The notes under the pieces were generated by a model that did not search any database, had not been told where the DNA came from, and was given only the letters and a program-made list of their open reading frames with translations. Made by a program: the position numbers and the translations under genes. 8,428 bases of DNA from the NCBI GenBank assembly GCA_035712985.1, contig DASTAE010000343.1:1-8428 (forward strand), read 5' to 3'. The stretch comes from Actinospica sp035712985 (GTDB lineage: Bacteria > Actinomycetota > Actinomycetes > Streptomycetales > Catenulisporaceae). The stretch's first letter is position 1, and each line of letters starts with the position of its first letter. Positions 1 through 4,801 of the stretch are shown here, in pieces.

Positions 1-404
1 ACCCGCTCGTCCATCATGTTCTCGGCCCACGCGCGGGCCTCGTCCTCGGGAACGTCCGAGTTGTGGCCGGTCGTGGACAGGTCCGCGCGGCGCTCGGCCA
101 TCACGATGTCGACCACGTGCTTGCGGTAGTTCGCGCCCGCCTGCAGGATCTGCCGCGGCTGTACCGGGCAGCGCGTCTGCAGGGCGGCGAGGTCGTGCCA
201 GGTCCCGTCGCCCGCCGCCGCCAGCTCGGCCAGCCGCGCGAAGGAAGCGTCCCAGTCGGCCAGCAGCTCGTTCACCGTGCCGAGCTCGGAGACGTCGCGC
301 ACCCGCTCGCCGCGCACCAGGCCGGTGAACTCCGCGCCGTCCTCGGTCGCGAAGACGCCGAGCGCGAAGGGCGCGGCCGCCACCGCCTCGTGGTCTGTGG
401 TCAT
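1..404 (-). CDS. Fumarylacetoacetate hydrolase (FAH) family protein, N-terminal part, cut by window edge
   Basis: The 134 visible residues are the N-terminal part of an FAH-superfamily enzyme; the metal-binding catalytic core lies beyond the window. FAH-family proteins are cytoplasmic, Mg2+/Mn2+-dependent enzymes that hydrolyse C-C bonds of acylpyruvates or hydrate/decarboxylate related dienoates late in aromatic-acid breakdown. The best evidence is GANYRKHVVD at residues 90-99, which matches the conserved GxNYxxH segment that opens the FAH fold, preceded by a loosely conserved small domain (GVF, LVRGERVRDVSEL). The ATG at 404 has no Shine-Dalgarno sequence, but TAGCCT (412-417 on the minus strand) sits exactly 7 bases before it, so a leaderless transcript is likely. 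It lies 93 bp downstream of a LysR gene on the same strand, and the gap is full of palindromes, so it is probably transcribed from its own regulated promoter. The exact substrate is unknown. Confidence 0.82.
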   Translation of the reverse strand, partial: MTTDHEAVAAAPFALGVFATEDGAEFTGLVRGERVRDVSELGTVNELLADWDASFARLAELAAAGDGTWHDLAALQTRCPVQPRQILQAGANYRKHVVDIVMAERRADLSTTGHNSDVPEDEARAWAENMMDER

Positions 405-411
405 GCGGTTG

Positions 412-417
412 AGGCTA
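412..417 (-). promoter_or_regulatory. Putative -10 element (TAGCCT) of the FAH gene, leaderless layout
   Basis: Read on the minus strand, TAGCCT fits the actinobacterial -10 consensus TANNNT and is followed by 7 bases and then the ATG at 404, which would put the transcription start at or next to the A of the ATG. A 17-bp spacing leads to TTCCGC (435-440), a poor -35 match, as expected for an activator-dependent promoter. Inferred from layout only. Confidence 0.5.
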
Positions 418-434
418 GGTTCGGCCGCGATCAA

Positions 435-483
435 GCGGAAATACCTATCCGCGATGGCTGCCATATACCAGGCAATGCCTGGT
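435..483. promoter_or_regulatory. Cluster of three palindromes upstream of the FAH gene, candidate LysR operator
   Basis: Three inverted repeats are stacked within 49 bp. They are GCGGA-N8-TCCGC (435-452), ATGGC-T-GCCAT (454-464) and the perfect 17-bp ACCAGGC-AAT-GCCTGGT (467-483), whose centre is 71 bases upstream of the FAH start codon. LysR-type regulators usually bind a recognition site near -65 and an activation site nearer the -35 region, so position and symmetry fit. None of the repeats is a textbook T-N11-A box. The 467-483 repeat begins 14 bases past the stop codon of the upstream LysR gene and could instead act as a terminator stem, but no T-tract follows it on the minus strand. Confidence 0.5.
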
Positions 484-497
484 CTGAGCTGCGGCTA

Positions 498-1406
498 CTA
501 CAGCTCGGCGGCCGTTTCCTGCAGGGTGCGCAGCAGCCAGCGGACCGCCGGATCGGTGCCGCGGCTCGGGTGCCAGTGCGCGGTCTCGATCAGATCGACC
601 TGTCCGAAGGGCGGCTCCACCACCGCCAGCCGCACGGTCTCGGCCACCCGCCTGGCCAGCCGCTCGGGCACGATCGCCACCAGCCCCGTGCCCGCGACGA
701 CGAAGGGCACCGTCAGCCAGCCGACGACGGTGACCTGCACGTGCCGCTCGATGCCGAGGGAGTCGAGCAGCCTGTCCGCCGGGGTCGGCTGCTCGTGCCC
801 GAAGGTGGGCTGCGCATGCGGGAGCGCGGCGAGATCCTCCAGCGTCAGCCTCCCGTCCCGCAGCCGCGGGTTCGCCGGATCGACCAGGCACACGAAGCGG
901 TCCCGGAACAGCTCCAGGCGCCGCCCGGGGAACTCGTAGCCGGTCGGGCCGACCACGACGTCGTGCTTGACGATGCCGTGCGGCGAGAGGGACATGTCGT
1001 TCGGGATCGGATGCAGCTCCAGGCGGATGCCCGGCGCGATCCGCTTGACCCGGCGCAGCAGCGGATCGGCCAGGATCGAGATCGTGTAGTCGCTGGCCGC
1101 GATCGAGAACTCTCGGTCCGAGGCCTCCGGCTCGAACTCCGGGGAGCGGTCCATCGTCGCCTCCATCTGGCGCAGCGCCTCCTGCACCGTCGGAAGCAGT
1201 TGCGCGCCGAGCCCGGTCAGCCGGTAGCCGCGGCCGTCCCTGGCCAGCAGATCGTCCCCGAAATGCCTGCGCAGCCGGGCGAGGGCGGCGCTCATCGCCG
1301 GCTGGCTGAGCCCGATCCGCGCGCCCGCGCGGGTCAGGTTGCGGTCCTCGAGCAGCGCGCCGAGGGCGACCAGCAGATTGAGGTCGATCCCGCCGACGTC
1401 GGCCAC
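498..1406 (-). CDS. LysR-family transcriptional regulator, first of a divergent paralogous pair
   Basis: This is a DNA-binding regulator of the LysR family, in the NodD-like subgroup that often sits beside aromatic or xenobiotic catabolic genes. The winged helix-turn-helix is at about residues 8-66 (IDLNLLVALGALLEDRNLT, then SQPAMSAALARLRRHF, the recognition-helix region). The rest is the periplasmic-binding-protein-like effector domain, with RDRFVCLVDPANPRLRDGRL and VPERLARRV. The length of 302 residues is usual for the family. Two GTG codons compete: GAAGGGG at 1414-1420 lies 7 bases from the GTG at 1406 but only 1 base from the GTG at 1412, so I chose 1406; 1412 would add two residues. The protein is collinear over its whole length with the LysR gene diverging from it (1599-2579). 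The FAH gene follows on the same strand and is its most likely target. The effector is unknown. Confidence 0.9.
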   Translation of the reverse strand: MADVGGIDLNLLVALGALLEDRNLTRAGARIGLSQPAMSAALARLRRHFGDDLLARDGRGYRLTGLGAQLLPTVQEALRQMEATMDRSPEFEPEASDREFSIAASDYTISILADPLLRRVKRIAPGIRLELHPIPNDMSLSPHGIVKHDVVVGPTGYEFPGRRLELFRDRFVCLVDPANPRLRDGRLTLEDLAALPHAQPTFGHEQPTPADRLLDSLGIERHVQVTVVGWLTVPFVVAGTGLVAIVPERLARRVAETVRLAVVEPPFGQVDLIETAHWHPSRGTDPAVRWLLRTLQETAAEL

Positions 1407-1413
1407 GTCCACG

Positions 1414-1420
1414 CCCCTTC
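1414..1420 (-). promoter_or_regulatory. Ribosome binding site deciding the start of the first LysR gene
   Basis: GAAGGGG on the minus strand is 7 bases from GTG 1406 and 1 base from GTG 1412, which favours the downstream start. TAATCT (1435-1440, minus strand) fits TANNNT and would give a leader of about 20 bases, so this gene appears to have a leader, unlike the FAH gene. Confidence 0.55.
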
Positions 1421-1421
1421 A

Positions 1422-1435
1422 TGAGATTCTTCTCA
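1422..1435. promoter_or_regulatory. Short inverted repeat TGAGA-N4-TCTCA just upstream of the first LysR gene
   Basis: A perfect 5-bp inverted repeat with a 4-base centre lies between the putative -10 (TAATCT) and the ribosome binding site of the first LysR gene, overlapping the expected transcription start. It would suit negative autoregulation, which is common in LysR genes. Short repeats of this size do arise by chance. Confidence 0.3.
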
Positions 1436-1464
1436 GATTACCGCAGGTCAGCCCGTCTTTCCTC

Positions 1465-1485
1465 GGAACGATAGCCGATCGTGCC
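1465..1485. promoter_or_regulatory. Imperfect 21-bp palindrome between the two divergent LysR genes
   Basis: ACGAT-AGCCG-ATCGT (1468-1482) is a perfect inverted repeat. Allowing one mismatch it extends through GG/CC to 1465-1485. It sits inside the divergent promoter region, 60-80 bases from the first LysR start, where a single site could control both regulator genes. It does not resemble the ACCAGGC motif found at the target genes. Its function is inferred from position and symmetry. Confidence 0.4.
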
Positions 1486-1555
1486 GGGTACGGTAACAAT
1501 CGGGAAACGCCGGCGTGACGCGCGGGGGCCCGATGGTGGACCATGCGAGGAGCTG

Positions 1556-1577
1556 CGCCCCTCGACGGAGAGGGGCG
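1556..1577 (+). other. Perfect 8-bp hairpin in the presumed leader of the second LysR gene
   Basis: CGCCCCTC (1556-1563) and GAGGGGCG (1570-1577) are perfect reverse complements around a 6-base loop, ending 21 bases before the ATG at 1599. The AT-rich TAACAAT at 1494-1500 is a possible -10, which would make this hairpin part of a leader of about 90 bases. The right arm contains the only purine-rich GAGGGG stretch close to the start, so folding could hide a ribosome binding site. Confidence 0.4.
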
Positions 1578-1598
1578 AGGACGGGACGGTGGTGGCGG

Positions 1599-2579
1599 AT
1601 GCCCCTCGGCGGTACTGATCTCAACCTCTTGGTAGCGCTCAAGGCCCTGCTGGAAGAGGGCAACGTCACCAAGGCGGGCGCCAAGATCGGCAAGAGCCAG
1701 CCCGCGATGAGCACCGCCCTGGCCCGGCTGCGCCGGCACTACAAGGACGAGCTGCTGGTCCGGGTCGGCCGCGACTACGAGCTCACGCCCTTCGCGAAGA
1801 CGCTCGTCCCCTCCGTGCGCCGCACGCTCAGCGCCGTCGAGCTCGCCCTCGGCGCCGGCCGCGCCTTCGACCCGGCCGCCAGCGACCGCGTCTTCCGGCT
1901 GACCGCCACCGACTACGCGATCACCGTGCTCGGCGAGCCGCTGCTGCGCCGGGTCTCCGAGCTCGCGCCCGGCGTGCGGCTCGACCTCGACGCGATCCCG
2001 CTGGACATGCACGAGTCCGAGCGCGGCCTGATGCACTGCGACGCGATGATCGGCCCGCTCGGCTTCGGCTTCGACGGCGCGCACGAGCCGCTGTTCCGGG
2101 ACCGCTTCGTCTGCATCGCCGACCCGGCGAACCCGCGGCTGCGCGGCGGCCGGCTCTCCCTGGCGGACCTCGAGGCGCTGCCGCACGCGGTGCGCAGCAG
2201 CGGCCGCACCCACGTGCTCCCGGCCGACCGGGTGCTCGACGAGCTCGGCGTGCGGCGCCGGGTGCAGGTCAGCACCGTCGGCTGGCTCCCGCTGCCCTTC
2301 CTGGTCGCGGGCACCGACCTCGTCGCGATCATGCCGGAGCGGCTCGCCCGGCGGGTCGCCGTCCCGGCCGGGCTGGCGATCGTCGACCCGCCCTTCGGCC
2401 GCGTCGAGCTGGTCGAGACGCTCTGGTGGCACCCGGACCGCGCCGGCTCCGCGGAGCACGTCTGGCTCCGGCGCACGCTGATGGAGGTCGCGGCCGGACT
2501 GCCCGCCTCCGAGGGAGCGCGCGCGGCGCTGCTGGCCGAGCTCGGCGCCGAGGGCCCGGTCGCCGAATACCAGGCATAG
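1599..2579 (+). CDS. LysR-family transcriptional regulator, second of a divergent paralogous pair
   Basis: This 326-residue LysR protein is a clear paralogue of the one diverging from it. Shared stretches include DLNLLVAL, SQPAMS, ALARLRRH, FRDRFVC, DPANPRLR and PERLARRV. The helix-turn-helix covers about residues 7-60, followed by the effector-binding domain and a C-terminal tail of about 25 residues that the paralogue lacks (ending VAEYQA). The frame stays open back to 1515, but the upstream residues (RSCAPRRRGARTGRWW) are low-complexity and unlike a LysR N-terminus. The paralogue begins with the matching GGIDLNLL, so ATG 1599 is the likely start. No good Shine-Dalgarno sequence precedes it. 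It has more lysines in the DNA-binding region (TKAGAKIGKSQ) than the paralogue, which suggests some divergence in DNA recognition. The cupin and SDR genes follow on the same strand and are its likely targets. Confidence 0.9.
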   Translation: MPLGGTDLNLLVALKALLEEGNVTKAGAKIGKSQPAMSTALARLRRHYKDELLVRVGRDYELTPFAKTLVPSVRRTLSAVELALGAGRAFDPAASDRVFRLTATDYAITVLGEPLLRRVSELAPGVRLDLDAIPLDMHESERGLMHCDAMIGPLGFGFDGAHEPLFRDRFVCIADPANPRLRGGRLSLADLEALPHAVRSSGRTHVLPADRVLDELGVRRRVQVSTVGWLPLPFLVAGTDLVAIMPERLARRVAVPAGLAIVDPPFGRVELVETLWWHPDRAGSAEHVWLRRTLMEVAAGLPASEGARAALLAELGAEGPVAEYQA

Positions 2580-2580
2580 C
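2567..2580 (+). promoter_or_regulatory. Candidate operator half-site upstream of the cupin gene, overlapping the LysR stop codon
   Basis: ATACCAGGCATAGC shares its first ten bases with 465-474 in the FAH promoter palindrome and matches 12 of 14 bases overall. The equivalent centre (2577) is 61 bases before the cupin ATG, against 71 for the FAH gene, a difference of one helical turn. The right half of the FAH palindrome is not preserved here. The site covers the last codons and the TAG of the second LysR gene. ACCAGGCA also occurs once inside a coding region near 881, so the short core alone is not decisive. Confidence 0.45.
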
Positions 2581-2637
2581 GAATCAAGATCGCCCGGGAT
2601 GGTGACCCCCGGCCGCCGACGTGCTGGGATGGGCCGC

Positions 2638-3162
2638 ATGCCAACAGTGCCCCGCCGCGTGGTGACCGGCCACGACGATCACGGCGACTCCGTCTTCCTT
2701 CTCGACGGCGCGCCCCCGGTGACGCGCACGGCCCCGGACGGCGCGTACTTCTTCGAGCTCTGGAGCACCGACGCGGTCCCGGCCGCGATCGCCGCGACGG
2801 AGCCCGAGCCGACCGAGCGCGATCTGACGGTCCCTCCGGCCCCCGGCGGCACGAAGATCCGGATCAACGAGTTCCCTCCCGGGGCCGTCTCCCCGACGCA
2901 CCGCACCGAGACCGTGGACTACGGCATCGTGCTCGAAGGCGAGGTCGTGCTCGTCCTCGACCACGAGGAGGCGAGGGTGCTCGCCGCGGGCGACGTCGTC
3001 GTCCAGCGCGGCACCGACCACCGCTGGGAGAACCGCACCGACGCCGTCGCGCGGATGGCGTTCATCCTGGTGGACGGCGTGTTCACCCCCGAACTCGTCG
3101 ACTCGATCGGCGCCGAGGCCGCCGCGAGCCTGCTGCGCGATCCGATCGGAGACCACTCGTGA
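2638..3162 (+). CDS. Single-domain cupin protein
   Basis: This is a 174-residue cytoplasmic cupin, a beta-barrel fold that usually holds a metal and acts as a dioxygenase, isomerase or small-molecule-binding protein. Cupin motif 1 is at about residues 82-101 (PTHRTETVDYGIVLEGEV) with His88, but the usual second His is Thr90 and the usual Glu is Asp94; Glu91 might substitute. Motif 2 is GDVVVQRGTDHRWEN (118-132) with His128 and Asn132. Metal binding is therefore plausible but not canonical. ATG 2638 is chosen because RRVVTGHD near the N-terminus matches other cupins of this group; earlier ATGs at 2599 and 2629 would add only Gly/Arg-rich residues. There is no clear Shine-Dalgarno sequence. TGGGAT lies 7 bases before the ATG, a near miss to TANNNT. 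It overlaps the SDR gene by 4 bp and is probably co-transcribed and translationally coupled with it. The substrate is unknown. Confidence 0.85.
   Translation: MPTVPRRVVTGHDDHGDSVFLLDGAPPVTRTAPDGAYFFELWSTDAVPAAIAATEPEPTERDLTVPPAPGGTKIRINEFPPGAVSPTHRTETVDYGIVLEGEVVLVLDHEEARVLAAGDVVVQRGTDHRWENRTDAVARMAFILVDGVFTPELVDSIGAEAAASLLRDPIGDHS
3148..3151 (+). promoter_or_regulatory. Ribosome binding site of the SDR gene inside the cupin gene
   Basis: GGAG lies 7 bases before the GTG at 3159 and within the last codons of the cupin gene. It supports that GTG, which overlaps the cupin TGA as GTGA, as the true start and points to coupled translation. Confidence 0.55.
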
Positions 3163-3977
3163 CGCCGCGCGATACGGGTCTCGCGGGCGGGACCTTCGTC
3201 ATCACCGGGGCCGCGCGCGGCCAGGGCGCCGCCGAGGCCGAGCTCCTCGTCGCCGAGGGCGCGCACGTCATCGCGACGGACGTGCTCGACGAGGACGGCC
3301 ACGCGCTCGCCGAGCGGCTGACCGCGGCGGGCCCCGGCAGCTGCGAGTACCGCCACCTCGACGTGAGCAGCGAGGAGGCCTGGCTCGCCCTCGGCGCGTA
3401 CCTAGAAATAACAGGCCCATCGCTGCGCGGACTCGTCAACAACGCGGGTGTGCCCTACCGGCCGCGGCTGCTCGACGTGGACGTGGCCGGGTGGGATCGG
3501 ACCTTCGCCGTCAACCTGACCGGCTCCATGCTGGGTATTCGTACGCTGGCGCCGCTGATGGAAGCGGGGGCGTCGATCGTCAACATCGGCTCGATCGCCG
3601 GCCTGACGGCCCACCACGCGGCCGCGTACACGGTCTCGAAGTGGGGTTTGCGGGGCCTGACGAAGGTCGCCGCGATCGAGCTCGCCCCGCGCGGCATCCG
3701 GGTGAACATCGTGCACCCCGGCCCCATCGACACGCCGATCAGCGTCGGCGCCGACCCGGTGTTCCTGCAGGCCACCGTCGGGCAGACGCTGCTCGGCCGC
3801 GAGGGGCGGTCCGACGAGGTGGCCGACACGGTCGTCTTCCTGCTGTCGGACCGCGCGAGCTACATCACCGGCGCCGAGATCCCCGTGGACGGCGGCCACA
3901 CCGCGCACGGCGGGACCAAGACGATCATCGACGCGCTCGCCGCGGCGGCAGCGGCGAAGGTGGCGCAAAGCGGCTGA
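3159..3977 (+). CDS. Short-chain dehydrogenase/reductase (classical SDR, probably NAD-dependent)
   Basis: This is a 272-residue cytoplasmic oxidoreductase that interconverts an alcohol and a ketone, or forms a diol product, using a nicotinamide cofactor. All classical SDR signatures are present: the cofactor loop TGAARGQG (16-23), Asp41 at the end of the second strand (which favours NAD over NADP), Asp68 in HLDVS, NNAG (94-97), Asn119, Ser145, and the YTVSK active site with Tyr157 and Lys161, followed by HPGPIDTP. The sequence resembles the 3-alpha/20-beta-hydroxysteroid dehydrogenase group, but that does not fix the substrate. GTG 3159 overlaps the cupin stop as GTGA and has a GGAG site. Codons 82-87 (CTA GAA ATA ACA GGC CCA) form an AT-rich, rare-codon patch in an otherwise GC-rich gene. 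The alanine-rich C-terminal tail is low-complexity. With the cupin and FAH genes it suggests a degradative pathway. Confidence 0.93.
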   Translation: MTPRDTGLAGGTFVITGAARGQGAAEAELLVAEGAHVIATDVLDEDGHALAERLTAAGPGSCEYRHLDVSSEEAWLALGAYLEITGPSLRGLVNNAGVPYRPRLLDVDVAGWDRTFAVNLTGSMLGIRTLAPLMEAGASIVNIGSIAGLTAHHAAAYTVSKWGLRGLTKVAAIELAPRGIRVNIVHPGPIDTPISVGADPVFLQATVGQTLLGREGRSDEVADTVVFLLSDRASYITGAEIPVDGGHTAHGGTKTIIDALAAAAAAKVAQSG

Positions 3978-3995
3978 ATTGTCGGTCAAGGGCTT

Positions 3996-4001
3996 TATTC
4001 T
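3996..4001 (+). promoter_or_regulatory. Putative -10 element (TATTCT) of the VOC gene, leaderless layout
   Basis: TATTCT fits TANNNT and is followed by 7 bases (CGGCGGC) and then ATG 4009, so transcription would start at the ATG itself. The locally AT-rich stretch 3977-4001 stands out between GC-rich genes. No convincing -35 element lies 16-18 bp upstream. It implies that the VOC gene is transcribed separately from the cupin-SDR pair. Confidence 0.5.
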
Positions 4002-4008
4002 CGGCGGC

Positions 4009-4428
4009 ATGGAGATCGCGACCTCGCAGAAGATCACCACGTTCCTGATGTTCGAGGGCGAAGCCGAGGAGGCGATGAACTTCTACATCGCGCTCTTCGG
4101 CGGGGAATCGTCCGGCGTGGTCCGGATCAACCGCTACGGTGCGGACGGCCCCGGCCCGGAGGGCAGCGTCCAGCACGCCACGTTCACGCTGGCCGGCGTG
4201 CCGCTGATGTGCATCGACAGCCCCGCGAAGCACGAGTTCGGCTTCACTCCGGCCGTCTCGCTCTACGTGCAGTGCGCCGACGAGGCCGAGATCGACCGGC
4301 TTTACGCCGCCTTGCGGGAACAAGGCACCGAGCTCATGCCGTTGGGCAGTTACGGGTTCAGCGAGAGATTCGGCTGGGTGAACGACCGCTTCGGCGTCTC
4401 CTGGCAGCTGAACCTGCCTGGTGCCTAG
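4009..4428 (+). CDS. VOC-superfamily protein, PhnB-like (glyoxalase fold)
   Basis: This 139-residue protein has the vicinal-oxygen-chelate fold of the PhnB-like group (Pfam 3-dmu-9_3-mt, a name from an early annotation that does not imply methyltransferase activity). Family features are TTFLMFEGEAEEAMNFYIALFGG at the N-terminus (10-32), QHATFTLAGVPLMCID (55-70), a strand FTPAVSLYV (79-87), and the characteristic ERFGWVNDRFGVSWQL near the C-terminus (119-134). Most members have no known substrate; some VOC proteins are dioxygenases, isomerases or resistance proteins. An upstream in-frame TTG at 3979 would add ten residues, but ATG 4009 starts at the family's usual N-terminus and has a well-placed -10. 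It lies 31 bp after the SDR gene and is probably a separate transcription unit. Confidence 0.88.
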   Translation: MEIATSQKITTFLMFEGEAEEAMNFYIALFGGESSGVVRINRYGADGPGPEGSVQHATFTLAGVPLMCIDSPAKHEFGFTPAVSLYVQCADEAEIDRLYAALREQGTELMPLGSYGFSERFGWVNDRFGVSWQLNLPGA

Positions 4429-4433
4429 GGTCT

Positions 4434-4441
4434 GGAGAAGG
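4434..4441 (+). promoter_or_regulatory. Strong ribosome binding site of the metallopeptidase gene
   Basis: GGAGAAGG ends 9 bases before ATG 4451 and 12 bases before the adjacent ATG 4454. It rules against the in-frame GTG at 4421, which lies upstream of the site and overlaps the VOC gene. Confidence 0.65.
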
Positions 4442-4450
4442 TGGCCGGCG

Positions 4451-4801
4451 ATGATGATCGACATCCCCGTCGAGGAGTTCGAGGGCCTGGTCGAGGACGC
4501 GCTGGCCACCATCCCCGAGGAGTTCGCGCGCGCCATCGACAATCTGGTCTTCTTCGTCGAGGACGAATCGCCGGCGGGCAGTCCTGAGCTCTTCGGATTG
4601 TACGAGGGTGTGCCGCTGACCCAGCGCGGCCACTGGTACGCCGGGGTCGAGCCGGACCGCATCACCATCTACCGCCTGCCCATCCTGCGCAGCTGCTGGT
4701 CGCGCTGGGAGGTGGTCGACCAGGTCGCCAAGACCGTCGTGCACGAGGTCGGGCACTACTTCGGCATCAGCGACCGTCGACTCCACGAACTCGGCTACTG
4801 A
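4451..4801 (+). CDS. Small zincin-type metallopeptidase family protein (Zincin_1 / DUF1025)
   Basis: This 116-residue protein has the zinc-binding motif HEVGH (residues 98-102), preceded by VVDQVAKTVV and followed by YFGISD with Asp108. That arrangement is typical of the Zincin_1 (formerly DUF1025) family, whose members are about this long and have no well-established substrate. There is no signal peptide or membrane segment, so it is expected in the cytoplasm. The N-terminal part (VEEFEGLVEDALATIPEEF, 7-25) and the central DRITIYRLPILR (69-80) are family features. ATG 4451 is set by GGAGAAGG 9 bases upstream. The gene follows the VOC gene by 22 bp and may be co-transcribed with it. Its 3' end overlaps the convergent alpha/beta hydrolase gene by 7 bp. 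Confidence 0.88.
   Translation: MMIDIPVEEFEGLVEDALATIPEEFARAIDNLVFFVEDESPAGSPELFGLYEGVPLTQRGHWYAGVEPDRITIYRLPILRSCWSRWEVVDQVAKTVVHEVGHYFGISDRRLHELGY

Noticed and set aside
467..483. Intrinsic terminator for the first LysR gene
   Set aside because: The stem is only 7 bp and is followed on the minus strand by ATATGGCAG rather than a T-tract; position and recurrence of the half-site favour an operator. A weak terminator role is not excluded.
63..1424. Long forward open frame of about 450 codons antisense to the first LysR gene and FAH gene
   Set aside because: It is rich in Arg, Gly, Pro, Gln and His with no recognisable domain, as expected of a shadow frame in GC-rich DNA. The opposite strand encodes clear LysR and FAH proteins.
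1515..1598. 28-residue N-terminal extension of the second LysR protein
   Set aside because: The extension is Arg/Gly-rich, absent from the paralogue, and overlaps a hairpin and probable leader. ATG 1599 gives the normal LysR N-terminus.
2329..2577. Small Arg/Pro/Ala-rich reverse frame inside the second LysR gene
   Set aside because: Pure compositional shadow with no start signal or domain.
1419..2639. Long reverse open frame antisense to the second LysR gene
   Set aside because: Low-complexity composition (repeated RD, GV, AEG-type runs), no motif, and complete overlap with a well-supported LysR gene.
3979..4008. TTG start adding ten residues to the VOC protein
   Set aside because: No ribosome binding site fits it, the extra residues are not family-like, and a -10 hexamer lies within this stretch 7 bases before ATG 4009.
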